A stretch of 35,336 nt of DNA from Alphaproteobacteria bacterium (lineage in GTDB: Bacteria > Pseudomonadota > Alphaproteobacteria > DSM-16000 > Inquilinaceae): positions 1 to 35,336 of the forward strand of contig JANQKE010000194.1 of NCBI GenBank assembly GCA_028281265.1, in the 5' to 3' direction. Shown one piece after another: positions 9,169-17,644 of the stretch. A model generated the notes under the pieces. The model saw only the letters and a program-made list of their open reading frames with translations, was not told the origin of the DNA and did not search any database. Made by a program: the position numbers and the translations under genes. Every line of letters starts with the position of its first letter. Position 1 is the first letter of the stretch.

Positions 9169-9765
9169 TCAGGCGGCGGGGCGTGCCCGCAACCGCCGGT
9201 CCAGCGCGTCCGCGCGCGCATCGACGGAACCGTGCGGGATTTCCTCGACGGCGTAGCCGTAGGCGGGGTAGGCACGGAGCAGATCCTCGTACTCCGCCAC
9301 CGCGTCGGCGAAGCCGTGCCGGCGTTCGGCGTCGGCGGCGAACAGCGCCTCCCACGGCGGGACGAGGTAGACGGTCGGCGCGTAGCGGTACCGCTCCACC
9401 GCCCGGCGGGTCGCGGCGGGGACCGGCAGCCGCAGCCGATCCATGGCGGCGACGGCGTCGATCAGCGACCGGTCGAACAGGGCCGGGCGGTCGTCGGGGC
9501 TCGCCATGTCGAAGAACTGCATCGACCGGACGACGCACAGCTCCAGAAACCGGGCGGTATCGACCCAGGGCAAGGCATCGCCGCCGATGAAGAGCTGTTC
9601 CTTGACGATCTGGCGGCCGGGTTCCGGCAGCACCGGATAGCCGCGCCGGGCCATTGCCGCCAACAGGGTCGATTTGCCGCCACCCGAACAGCCCGAGACG
9701 ACGACCAGGCGGGCGCTGCCATTGTGCGCCGGATTGCCTGCGGCACGGTCCGCCTCACCTGTCAT
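9169..9765 (-). CDS. Small P-loop ATPase or kinase (AAA_28-like)
   Basis: A 198-residue nucleotide-binding protein. Residues 25-32 form a Walker A loop (G-CSGG-GKS), followed by a family-typical stretch in which the chain asks for the best strand (RRGYPVLPEPGRQIVKEQ) and a later FDRSLIDAVAAMDRL segment with an Asp-Arg pair, as in small predicted ATPases of the AAA_28/kinase-like group. The target is unknown. The ATG at 9765 overlaps the end of the DUF2783 gene by 11 bases, so the two are translationally linked. The 3' 57 codons and 37 bases beyond are duplicated at 19515-19725 with about 13 differences in 211 bases. In this context it could serve the monooxygenase cluster or be a passenger. 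Confidence 0.85.
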   Translation of the reverse strand: MTGEADRAAGNPAHNGSARLVVVSGCSGGGKSTLLAAMARRGYPVLPEPGRQIVKEQLFIGGDALPWVDTARFLELCVVRSMQFFDMASPDDRPALFDRSLIDAVAAMDRLRLPVPAATRRAVERYRYAPTVYLVPPWEALFAADAERRHGFADAVAEYEDLLRAYPAYGYAVEEIPHGSVDARADALDRRLRARPAA

Positions 9766-9985
9766 CGGGAACGGCGCGGGCGACCCCGGCGCGGGCGGCG
9801 GCGATCGCGGCCTCGACCGTCGCCCGATCGCCCACGGCGTTCATCAAAAGGAGCACCAGCCGGGCGTTCAGGCGCTGGCTGTCGTCGTCGCTGAGCCCCT
9901 CATGGGCGGCCAGCAGGGCGGCGTAGAGATCATCGCGAGCAGGACCGAGCCGGTCCCGGCCGATCGCGGCCGCGGTGTCGTTCAT
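9755..9985 (-). CDS. DUF2783 family protein
   Basis: This 76-residue acidic and Ala-rich protein has the DUF2783 look: an N-terminal DDLYAALLAAHEGLSDDDSQ segment, then NARLVLLLMNAVGD and a helical tail. The family is uncharacterised and, as far as I know, is commonly found beside FAD-dependent oxidoreductases, as here. The ATG at 9985 overlaps the monooxygenase stop in ATGA, and its own stop lies 11 bases inside the ATPase gene, so all three are expressed together. The size and the stoichiometric coupling suggest an accessory or partner of the monooxygenase, but that is inference. Confidence 0.85.
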   Translation of the reverse strand: MNDTAAAIGRDRLGPARDDLYAALLAAHEGLSDDDSQRLNARLVLLLMNAVGDRATVEAAIAAARAGVARAVPDDR

Positions 9986-11607
9986 GCGGTGTCTCCCAGG
10001 CCGAGCGCCCGCCGATGGGCAGTCGACAGCGTCGCCGCCGCGGCGAGGGGAACCCGGGCCGCGACATGCTGGTCGGGCCGGACCAGGTAGTGCCAGCCCG
10101 TGCCGTAGCGGGCGGCGACCAACCCTTGCGGATCCGCCAGGCAGCCCGTCGGCACCGGACCGGCGGTCGCCACCACGGTCTGGTCGAGATCGTTCGGCAC
10201 GCCGCGCGCGGCGGACGGATCGTCGGTCACCGTCAGCACGGAGAAGCGGCCGCCGAGCCTGTCGAGCAGCCAGCCATCGGCCCCATTGCCCACCGGCGCG
10301 TCGGGGCAGGAGGCACCGGGAGCCACCGCCGGGCCGTCGGCCGGCGCCGCCGGCGTCTGCAGGGGGAAGCCCTCCAAGCTGCAAGGCAGGGACAGCCGGC
10401 CCGAGTTCACCAGCTTGCGGGCGAACTCGTGATCGGCCGCGAGATCCAGGACGGCGTCCCGGAACTGCCGCTCGGCTGCCGATTTCGGGGTCATGAAGGT
10501 GGTCGACCGGCTTGAGTTCCGGATGTTCTCGTCCGCCCCGAAGGTCCGTTCGGCATCGTAGCTGTCGAGCAGCGAGGCCGGCGCTTCGCCCGTCACCACC
10601 GCCGCCAGCTTCCAGCACAGATTGTCGGTGTCCTGGATCCCGCCATTGCCGCCCCGAGCGCCGAAGGGGCTGACGATATGGGCGCTGTCCCCGGCGAAGA
10701 CGACCGGCCCGTGGACGAAGCGCTCCAGCCGGCGGCACTGGAAGGTGTAGACCGACACCCAGTCCAGGGCGAAGTCGCGGTGGCCGACCATGGCGGCGAT
10801 GCGTTCGGTGACCCGCTCGGGGTCCTTCTCGGCATCCGGGTCGGCGTCCCAGCCAAGCTGCAGGTCGATCCGGTAGATGGTGTCGGGCTGCTTGTGCAGG
10901 AGGGCCGACTGCCCCCGATGGAAGGGCGGCTCGAACCAGAACCAGCGTTCGGACGGGAAGTCCGCCTTCATCTCGACGTCGGCGATCAGAAACCGTTCCT
11001 CGAAGACGCGGCCGGCGAAATCGAGCCCGAGCATCGACCGGACCGGCGAGCGGGCACCGTCGCACGCCAGCACGTAGGACGTGTCGAGCGTGTAGAGGCC
11101 GTCGGGCGTATCGACCGTCACCCGGGCGCCGCCGGCGTGCGGCTCGACCGCGGTGACCGTGTTCTTCCAGCGCAGGTCGATCAGATCGGGGAAGTCCCGT
11201 GCCCGGTCGACCAGATACGCCTCCACGTAATACTGCTGAAGGTTGATGAAGGCCGGCATCTTGTGGCCGGGCTCGGGCAGCAGGTCGAAGGAATAGACCT
11301 CCCGGTCGCGATGGAACAGCCGGCCGACCTGCCAGGTCACGCCCTTGTCGACCATCCGCTCGCCGACCCCGAGCCGGTCGAAGATCTCCAGCGTGCGCTT
11401 GGCCCAGCAGATCGCCCGGCTGCCGACCGAGACCACGTCGTTGTCGTCGAGGACGACCGAGGCGACCCCGTGCAGGGCGAGGTCGATCGCCGCGGCAAGA
11501 CCGACCGGACCAGCGCCGACGATCACCACCGGCGCCGCAGTCGCCCTTTCGCCCCGCACCTCCGGCGGGGTGCGGTAATCGAACCGCCGATATTCGTAGA
11601 CGGTCAT
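9982..11607 (-). CDS. FAD-dependent aromatic monooxygenase (MhpA-like)
   Basis: The 541-residue flavoprotein belongs to the PF01494 FAD-binding hydroxylases that add one oxygen to an aromatic ring using NAD(P)H. Visible motifs are the Rossmann loop VVIVGAGPVGLAAA (27-40), a DG motif (LACDGARSPVRSMLGLDF), and the second FAD-contact motif GPVVFAGDSAHIVSPFGARG followed by GNGGIQDTDNLCWKL. A C-terminal thioredoxin-like extension follows, as in MhpA and related phenol hydroxylases. The ATG at 11607 has a GGGGAGG box 11 bases upstream. It is followed by DUF2783 in an ATGA overlap and preceded by the metallo-beta-lactamase-fold gene after 152 bases. The natural substrate cannot be read from sequence. 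Confidence 0.9.
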   Translation of the reverse strand: MTVYEYRRFDYRTPPEVRGERATAAPVVIVGAGPVGLAAAIDLALHGVASVVLDDNDVVSVGSRAICWAKRTLEIFDRLGVGERMVDKGVTWQVGRLFHRDREVYSFDLLPEPGHKMPAFINLQQYYVEAYLVDRARDFPDLIDLRWKNTVTAVEPHAGGARVTVDTPDGLYTLDTSYVLACDGARSPVRSMLGLDFAGRVFEERFLIADVEMKADFPSERWFWFEPPFHRGQSALLHKQPDTIYRIDLQLGWDADPDAEKDPERVTERIAAMVGHRDFALDWVSVYTFQCRRLERFVHGPVVFAGDSAHIVSPFGARGGNGGIQDTDNLCWKLAAVVTGEAPASLLDSYDAERTFGADENIRNSSRSTTFMTPKSAAERQFRDAVLDLAADHEFARKLVNSGRLSLPCSLEGFPLQTPAAPADGPAVAPGASCPDAPVGNGADGWLLDRLGGRFSVLTVTDDPSAARGVPNDLDQTVVATAGPVPTGCLADPQGLVAARYGTGWHYLVRPDQHVAARVPLAAAATLSTAHRRALGLGDTA

Positions 11608-11759
11608 CGCTGTCCGGGCCTCCCCACCCGTTGGTCCGCGTTCGCGCGCCGGCGCATACCGGTTCGCGCCGAGGCGACCTCTCTCAAGCCGTCCTTTGGT
11701 TCAAGCGCCATGCAAGGCTTGCGTTGCGAGACGCTCGGGCACGCGATCGCACTTCGATG

Positions 11760-12710
11760 TCAGCCTTGCAGCCGCGCCCACATGTCCCGGTCGCGCTCGG
11801 CCGTCCAGATCCGCGGCGTGTCGATCCCCAGCGCCTCGTCATAGGCTCGGGTGACGTTGAACGGCAGACAGTGCTCGTAAATGGCGAAGTCACTGAATTT
11901 CGGGTCGCAATGCGCCCGGCAGGCGGCGAAGGCCTCGTTCAGACTGCCGCCGCGGGCCGCGACCGCCGCCACCGGCCTGTAGGTGGCGGTCAGGAAGTCG
12001 CGGGTCAGCGCGATCGCCTCCTGCACCCGGTCGCTGCCGACGACCGCGTCCCCCCGTCCCGGCACCAGGGCGATCGGATCGAAGCCGGCGATGGTGTCGA
12101 GCGTGCTCGGCCAGTCCTTGAAATGGCCGTCGCCGCAATAGCAGGCGGAGTGATACTCAACGATATCGCCGGAGAACATCACGCCCGCATCGGGCACCCA
12201 GGCGACGATGTCTCCGGCCGTATGGGCCCGGCCGAGATGCCGCAGCTCGACCCGGCGATTGCCGAGATGGAGGGTCAGGGACGTCCCGAAAGTCAGGCTC
12301 GGCCAGGTCAGCCCGGGGATGCCGTCCGCCCCTTGAAACAGCCTGGGGAAGCGGCCGTACTCGCTGTCCCAGTCTTCCCGCCCGCGCTCGTGGATCATCG
12401 CCCGGCAGGTGTCCGAGGCGATGATCTGTTCCGCCCCGTAGGCCGAGGCGCCGAGCACCCGGACGGCGTGGTAATGGGTCAGCACGACGTAGCGGATCGG
12501 CTTGTCGGTCACCTGGCGAACCCGGGCGATCACCTGCCTGGCCATCAGCGGCGTGGCTTGGGCATCGATGACCATCACCCCGTCGTCGCCGATGATGACG
12601 CCGGTGTTCGGGTCTCCGTCCGCGGTGAAGGCGTAGAGGCCCTCGCCGATCTGCGGGAAGCTGACGGTCTTCGGCGCGAGATCGCCGGTAGAGGCAAAGG
12701 CCTTGGTCAT
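11760..12710 (-). CDS. Metallo-beta-lactamase-fold protein with altered metal motif
   Basis: A 316-residue protein with the MBL fold. The expected HxHxDH signature reads THYHAVRVLG, so the first two His (79 and 81) are present but the Asp-His pair is replaced by Val83 and Arg84. Later ligands appear intact: HTAGD and SGDIVEYH, with an unusual ACYCGDGHFKDW after it. It may bind one metal or another metal, or have lost hydrolysis. Typical relatives hydrolyse thioesters, lactones or ring-cleavage products, which would suit the adjacent monooxygenase. I chose the ATG at 12710, which gives MTKAFASTGDLAP. A GTG at 12767 would add a proline-rich tail of 19 residues, and neither start has a strong ribosome site. 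Confidence 0.85.
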   Translation of the reverse strand: MTKAFASTGDLAPKTVSFPQIGEGLYAFTADGDPNTGVIIGDDGVMVIDAQATPLMARQVIARVRQVTDKPIRYVVLTHYHAVRVLGASAYGAEQIIASDTCRAMIHERGREDWDSEYGRFPRLFQGADGIPGLTWPSLTFGTSLTLHLGNRRVELRHLGRAHTAGDIVAWVPDAGVMFSGDIVEYHSACYCGDGHFKDWPSTLDTIAGFDPIALVPGRGDAVVGSDRVQEAIALTRDFLTATYRPVAAVAARGGSLNEAFAACRAHCDPKFSDFAIYEHCLPFNVTRAYDEALGIDTPRIWTAERDRDMWARLQG

Positions 12711-12776
12711 GACGGATCGGGCTCGGGGTACCGGGTCGGGCGGGAAAGGCGGATCGGGGTTGGGCACGGGGGGCGA

Positions 12777-12882
12777 TAGATCAACCTACATTCAGATGGA
12801 CTCATTTGAATGCAGATAAGTTGATCTAGTTCAAAGAGTTAGAGAATCCTGTCTGCGTCCGTTCGGACGCAGGATGCTCCAG
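12777..12882 (+). repeat. Two-palindrome intergenic element, copy 2 (mosaic arms)
   Basis: Same order as copy 3: hairpin A (12777-12798 with 12803-12828, loop gact), spacer gttcaaagag, hairpin B (about 12839-12860 with 12865-12882, loop gttc). Both hairpins are imperfect because the arms differ by a 4-bp insert. The outer arms are the short type, like copy 1. The inner arms are longer by 4 bp (A carries ttat before the ctgcattc core; B carries extra bases at the same place), like copy 3. The element ends one base before the sulfatase stop codon and lies upstream of the metallo-beta-lactamase-fold gene. Copies 1 and 2 are in inverted orientation. Confidence 0.85.
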
Positions 12883-12883
12883 T

Positions 12884-14458
12884 CTACCACACCCCGATCT
12901 TGTAGCCGCGTTTGGCGCTGGTGTCGGTGCGGGCCGCCATCTGCCGGTCGCTCAGGGTGACCCGGGCCCGCCGGGTCACCAGGTAGTCGAACAGCTTGTC
13001 CTTGAGCTCGCGCCGGATCGGTGCGTGCTGAGGCGAGGCGCCGAGATCATGGATCTCCCCCGGATCGGTCGCCAGGTCGAACAGCTGGGGCCGGAAACCG
13101 TGCCAGTGGATGTATTTCCACGCGTGGGTCCGGATCATAAGGCCGCGTGCGGCTGCCGGCTCGACCTCCAAGGTCAGCCGCGCGCCGCGCAACGCGTAGT
13201 CGGTCTCGACCACCGCCCCATCCCGCCAATCGGCCGGCGGGGTGCCTTCCAGGAGCGGCAGCAACGACCGGCCTTCGAGCCACTGGCCCGGATCGCGGCC
13301 GCCGAAGGCCTCGACGAAGGTCGGCACCAGATCGATCGACTCCACCATCCGGTCGCAGACCGCACCGCGGCTCCCATCCGCTTCGGCCCGCGGGTCGCGG
13401 ACGATCAGCGGTATCCGGACCGAGGCGTCGTGGAACAGCTCCTTCTCCCCCAGCCAATGGTCGCCGAGATAGTCGCCATGGTCGGAGGTGAAGACGATCA
13501 GCGTGTGCTCCCACAGACCCTTGGCTCTGAGATGGTGGAACAGCCGGCCGAGATGGGCGTCGATCTGGCTGATCAGGCCCATATAGGCCGGGATGACCGC
13601 CTCCCGCACCCCGTCCTGGGCGAAGGTCCGGCTGTCGCCGTGCCGCAGGAAGGCGGCGTAGACCGGATGCGGATCCTCAAGCTCCGCTGCGTCGCGGACC
13701 ACCGGCGGGATGTCGGCCACCGAGTACATCGCGTGATAGGGGGCCGGGGCCATATAGGGCCAGTGCGGCTTGATGTAGGACAGATGCAGGCACCAACGGT
13801 CGTCGCCGGCCTGATCGATGAAATCGATCGCCCGGTCGGTCATGTAGGCGGTTTCCGAGTGCTCCTCCCGCACCCGGGCGGGCAGAGGGCTGTTGCGCAG
13901 ATGCCAGCCCGACAGGATTTCGCCATCCGGGCCTTCGGCCGCGTTGGCGAAGTCGTGCCACGGGTTGCCGCCCGGATAGCCCAGCGCGTTGAGCCATCGG
14001 TTGTAGGCGAGATCCTGGGGCAGGACCGGGTCGGGCCACAGCCCGTCGTCCCGCTCGAATGGCTCGAAGCCGCATTCCTTGATCAGGATCGCCCGCGCGC
14101 TGTCCGGGTCGAGGCCCAGCCGCTCCATCCCCTCCTGGTCATGAACCATGTGGGTCTTGCCGACCAGGGCCGTGCGCACGCCCAAGCGCCGCAGATGGTC
14201 GCCCAGGGTCATCGTGCCGACCGGCAGCGGGATGGTGTTCCAGCCCACCCCGTGCGAAGCGACGGTCCGGCCGGTGTAGAAGCACATCCGCGACGACCCG
14301 CAGACCGGCGCGTTGCAATAGGCGTGGCGGAACAGCATCCCGTCGGCCGCCAGCGCATCCAGCACCGGGGTCTTCAAGGTCGGGTGACCGGCCGCACCGA
14401 GATAGTCCCAGCGCTGCTGGTCCGTCATGATGAACAGGATATGGCGGATATCGCCCAT
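12884..14458 (-). CDS. Sulfatase-family hydrolase (aryl sulfatase / phosphonate monoesterase type)
   Basis: A 524-residue alkaline-phosphatase-superfamily enzyme expected to hydrolyse a sulfate, phosphate or phosphonate ester. N-terminal metal ligands are in IMTDQQRWDYLG (Asp12). The nucleophile site is APVCGSSRMCFYTGR. Cys53 is the residue that would become formylglycine, but the usual C-x-P-x-R reads C-G-S-S-R. The second metal site is FTSDHGDYLGDH. The segment YIKPHWPYMAPAPYHAMY resembles rhizobial phosphonate monoester hydrolases. No signal peptide is visible, so it should act in the cytoplasm on an imported compound. It follows the TAXI-TRAP genes by 85 bases on the same strand. No maturation (FGE-type) gene is in the window. 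Confidence 0.9.
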   Translation of the reverse strand: MGDIRHILFIMTDQQRWDYLGAAGHPTLKTPVLDALAADGMLFRHAYCNAPVCGSSRMCFYTGRTVASHGVGWNTIPLPVGTMTLGDHLRRLGVRTALVGKTHMVHDQEGMERLGLDPDSARAILIKECGFEPFERDDGLWPDPVLPQDLAYNRWLNALGYPGGNPWHDFANAAEGPDGEILSGWHLRNSPLPARVREEHSETAYMTDRAIDFIDQAGDDRWCLHLSYIKPHWPYMAPAPYHAMYSVADIPPVVRDAAELEDPHPVYAAFLRHGDSRTFAQDGVREAVIPAYMGLISQIDAHLGRLFHHLRAKGLWEHTLIVFTSDHGDYLGDHWLGEKELFHDASVRIPLIVRDPRAEADGSRGAVCDRMVESIDLVPTFVEAFGGRDPGQWLEGRSLLPLLEGTPPADWRDGAVVETDYALRGARLTLEVEPAAARGLMIRTHAWKYIHWHGFRPQLFDLATDPGEIHDLGASPQHAPIRRELKDKLFDYLVTRRARVTLSDRQMAARTDTSAKRGYKIGVW

Positions 14459-14487
14459 GGCACGGCGGCCTGTCGCAGCGAAGACGG

Positions 14488-14515
14488 GGGCCGCCCGGGC
14501 TGAGCCGGACGGCCC
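14488..14515 (-). terminator. GC-rich hairpin between TAXI binding protein and sulfatase genes
   Basis: An 11-bp stem with one mismatch (14488-14498 pairing with 14505-14515, six-base loop) lies in the 85-base gap between the two genes. No T-run follows it on the minus strand, so it is more likely a processing or attenuation hairpin than a full terminator. Confidence 0.35.
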
Positions 14516-14543
14516 GTGACGAGGGGCGCAGGCGGATCCTACC

Positions 14544-15575
14544 CTACCGCCGGTGGACCAGCGCGTCCGGCACGGTCATGCCGAGCTCCTCGTAGTAGCG
14601 CTGGGCGCCCGGATGCAGCGGCATGTTCATATCCGCCATCGCGTCTTCGAGCACGACCCGGCGCATCCAGGGCGCGCCGTCGCGGGTGGCCTCGACATTC
14701 TCCCAGAACGTCTTGACCATGCGGTAGACGAGATCGTCGTCGAGATGCAAGCCGGCGGAGATGTGGACGTTCGAGCCGATGGTGGTGATGTCGCCGTCGT
14801 TGACCAGGCTGTCGCCGTAGATGTCGGCGGGGATCGTGTCGATGGTCCCGCCCGGCCGGTCGAGCACCGGCTGCAGCGCCGCCCTGGCCAGATGATCCTC
14901 CCGGAAGGCGAGCAGCCGGAGCGGCCGGCTGAAGCCGAGCTGCTGGATCACCGGGGACGGGGCGATGGTGGGGTTGACGTAGACGTCGAGCTGGCCGTCC
15001 TGGAAGGCCTGGGCGGCGGCATCCCAGCCGAGCTGGATCAGCTCCATATCGTCTTCGGTGCTCAGCCCGGTCGACAGCTCGACCAGTCGCCGGGCCACCG
15101 CCAGCGCGCCGCCGCCGGGCGGACCGAGGAAGACACGCCGGCCTGCGAGATCCTCGAGCTCGGTGATGCCGCTGTCGGCATAGGTCAGGAAGTGGTAGCT
15201 GCCGATCGGGAAGGTCAGCAAGGCTGCCACCTGGGTCGACAGCTCCGGTGCCGCGGCGACCTGGCTGTACATTCGGGTGCCGGACATCATCGCCGCGTGC
15301 ACCGTCGGCGAGCCCATGAAGAAGTCGGTGTCGCCGCGGGCGGCGTCGATCGCATGCCGGGTGGCGGCCCCGGTGGCGTTGACCTGGATCTCCACCTCGT
15401 CGAGTTCGCCGGAGACGATCTGGGCGAAGGTCGACATCACCAGATAGGGCGAGCTGCCGGGGCCCAGGGTGGACAGCCGCAGGAACTCGGTGGCCTGGGC
15501 GGGACCGGGAACGGCGGCTGCCAGGCTGGCACCGAGCAGGGCGGCCGCGGCCAGGGTGTTGCGCAGGAACGGCAT
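14544..15575 (-). CDS. TAXI-family TRAP transporter solute-binding protein
   Basis: A 343-residue periplasmic binding protein for a TRAP importer. A signal peptide (hydrophobic to about residue 25, cleavage after AQA near 28) precedes a mature start of TEFLRLSTLGPGSSPY, which is the TAXI-family opening. Further family features are NATGAATRHAIDAARGDTDF, GPPGGGALAVARRLVEL and a C-terminal MPLHPGAQRYYEELG, the usual end of TAXI proteins. Ligands of this family include carboxylic and amino acids; this one is not predictable. GGAGG lies about 13 bases before the ATG. It follows the fused permease gene by 55 bases, so the two form a complete importer. Confidence 0.93.
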   Translation of the reverse strand: MPFLRNTLAAAALLGASLAAAVPGPAQATEFLRLSTLGPGSSPYLVMSTFAQIVSGELDEVEIQVNATGAATRHAIDAARGDTDFFMGSPTVHAAMMSGTRMYSQVAAAPELSTQVAALLTFPIGSYHFLTYADSGITELEDLAGRRVFLGPPGGGALAVARRLVELSTGLSTEDDMELIQLGWDAAAQAFQDGQLDVYVNPTIAPSPVIQQLGFSRPLRLLAFREDHLARAALQPVLDRPGGTIDTIPADIYGDSLVNDGDITTIGSNVHISAGLHLDDDLVYRMVKTFWENVEATRDGAPWMRRVVLEDAMADMNMPLHPGAQRYYEELGMTVPDALVHRR

Positions 15576-15630
15576 GGGTCGATGATACCTCCCTAGAGTG
15601 GTTGGGGTGGGGGGCGCGGTTGCACCACGC

Positions 15631-17571
15631 TCATTGGCCGTCCCCCGGCGGATGCGAGGTCGCCGGGGAACGGTGGCTCGGCCGGGCCGTCAAGCGCCGG
15701 ACGAACAACAGGGCTAGACCCAGGGCGGTGCCGGCGATCTCCATCGGCAGGCTCGGCCACAGGCAGGCCAGGGCCAGCACGAAGCGGGCCGCCCGTTGCC
15801 ACACCGGCAGCGGCGCCTGGGCGAACCCGGCCGCAGCGGTGGTCAGGAGCCAGATCGCCAGCGCCAGCCGCACGATCACCCAGGCGAAACCCAGCGGATC
15901 GAAGCCGAGTACCAGCACCAGGCTGGGGTTGAACACCATCACGAACGGGATGACGAAGCCGATCGCGGCCAGCCGCACCGCGGCGACGGCCGTCGGCATC
16001 GGCCCGGCCCGGGCGATCGGCCCGGCGGCGAACGCGCCCAGGGCCACCGGCGGGGTGATCGTGGACAGCACGCCGAAATAGAGCACGAACAGGTGGATCA
16101 GCAGGGTTTCCACCCCCAGGGCGGTCAGGGCGGGACCCATGGCGATGACGATGATCAGATAGGCCGGCACGGTCGGCAACCCCATGCCGAGGATCAGGCT
16201 GCCCAGCGCCATCAGCGCCAGCGCGGCCAGCAGACTGTCCCCGGCCAGCGCGCCGATCAGGGTCGCAAACCGCAGCCCCACGCCGGTCAGATTGAAGATG
16301 CCGATGACGATGCCGACGGCCGCGACCGCGATCAGGATCTGTCCGCAGGCCGTGCCGGCCCGGGCCAGGATCGGGATCAGTGCGAGCGGGGCGCGCCGGA
16401 GGTCCGGGTTGAGGACGAAGGCCAGCGCGAGCACCGCGACGACCGCCCAGAACCCGGCCATCGCCGGTGACCGGCCCGACAGCATGATCGCCACGATCAG
16501 GACGATCGGGACGATCAGATAGGCCGACCGGATCCAGTCGGCCCGGGTGACCGCCGTCCGGTTGTCGCTGGGCACCCGATCGATGCCCAGACGGGCCGCC
16601 TCCACATCGATCGCCATGAAGATGGCGCCGTAGTAGAACAGCGCCGGCACCAGCGCCGCAGCGCAGATCACCAGATAGGGGATGCCGGTGACGTCCGCCA
16701 TGATGAAGGCGACCGCCCCCATCACCGGCGGCATGATCTGCCCGCCGGTCGAGGCCGCCGCCTCCACCCCACCGGCAAAGGCGCGCCGGAACCCCCGGCG
16801 GATGATCATCGGGATCGTGAACACCCCGGTGCCGACGACGTTGGCGACGACCGAGCCGGACATCGACCCGAACGCGGCCGAGGCGACCACGGCGGCGTTG
16901 GCCGGGCCGCCGCGGGAGCGGTCGGTCACCCGCGCCGACAGCCGCAGCAGCACCTCGCCCGCGCCAATCCCTTCCAGGATCGCGCCGAACACGATGAAGA
17001 CCAGGATGATCGAGGTGACCACCGCCAGCGGCCGTCCGAACACCCCGTCGAAGCTGTACCAGGCGACCCTGAGCACCTCGGCCATGTCACTGCCGCGATG
17101 GGCCAACAGGCCCGGCAGGTCGGAGCCGACCAGCGCGTAGGCCAGGGCGAGCACGATCACGGCCGCGAACACCCAGCCGAACAGCCGCCGGGCGAGTTCC
17201 AGAAGCACGATCACCCCGGCGGCCGCGAACAGGTTGTCGGTCGCGGTGAAATCGTAAAGGCCGGTCTGCAGCAGCTCGTTGACCTGGAGCAGCCGGATCG
17301 CCGCGCCGATCGCCGCGGCGGCCAGAACGAGATCGATCGCGCGGGCCAGCCAGCGGCCGGCCGGGCCTTGGAAGGGTGGCTGCTCGTGCAGCGGGGTCGC
17401 GAGCAGCATCAGGACGCAGGCCAGACCCACCGCGCCGCCGCGCACCAGGATCTCGTCGAACACGCCGAAGCCGGCCACGTAGATGCCGCCCAAGGCCAGG
17501 CACAGCCCGATCGGCGCCATCACGGCCGACCGCCAGCGGGGGCGGGGTGGTGTTTCCGAGCCTGGCAGCAT
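15631..17571 (-). CDS. TRAP transporter fused permease (DctQM-type)
   Basis: The 646-residue integral membrane protein fuses the small (4-helix) and large (12-helix) TRAP permease subunits, as is normal for TAXI systems. The N-terminal quarter holds the small-subunit helices. The large part carries typical conserved blocks such as SGSVVANVVGTGVFTIPMI, GGQIMPPVMGAVAFIMAD and LILGMGLPTVPAYLI. It drives substrate import with a sodium or proton gradient. I chose the ATG at 17571 (MLPGSETPPRPRW), which has GGGGAGA about 12 bases upstream. A longer frame starting at 17670 adds an Arg-rich stretch with no hydrophobicity and would cover a palindrome that looks like an operator. Confidence 0.92.
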   Translation of the reverse strand: MLPGSETPPRPRWRSAVMAPIGLCLALGGIYVAGFGVFDEILVRGGAVGLACVLMLLATPLHEQPPFQGPAGRWLARAIDLVLAAAAIGAAIRLLQVNELLQTGLYDFTATDNLFAAAGVIVLLELARRLFGWVFAAVIVLALAYALVGSDLPGLLAHRGSDMAEVLRVAWYSFDGVFGRPLAVVTSIILVFIVFGAILEGIGAGEVLLRLSARVTDRSRGGPANAAVVASAAFGSMSGSVVANVVGTGVFTIPMIIRRGFRRAFAGGVEAAASTGGQIMPPVMGAVAFIMADVTGIPYLVICAAALVPALFYYGAIFMAIDVEAARLGIDRVPSDNRTAVTRADWIRSAYLIVPIVLIVAIMLSGRSPAMAGFWAVVAVLALAFVLNPDLRRAPLALIPILARAGTACGQILIAVAAVGIVIGIFNLTGVGLRFATLIGALAGDSLLAALALMALGSLILGMGLPTVPAYLIIVIAMGPALTALGVETLLIHLFVLYFGVLSTITPPVALGAFAAGPIARAGPMPTAVAAVRLAAIGFVIPFVMVFNPSLVLVLGFDPLGFAWVIVRLALAIWLLTTAAAGFAQAPLPVWQRAARFVLALACLWPSLPMEIAGTALGLALLFVRRLTARPSHRSPATSHPPGDGQ

Positions 17572-17644
17572 GCGGGTCCTGTCTCCCCGATCGCGGACCG
17601 CCGGGCGGCCGCGCCGGATCGGAATCCCGGCGTGCCCTTCGGCA

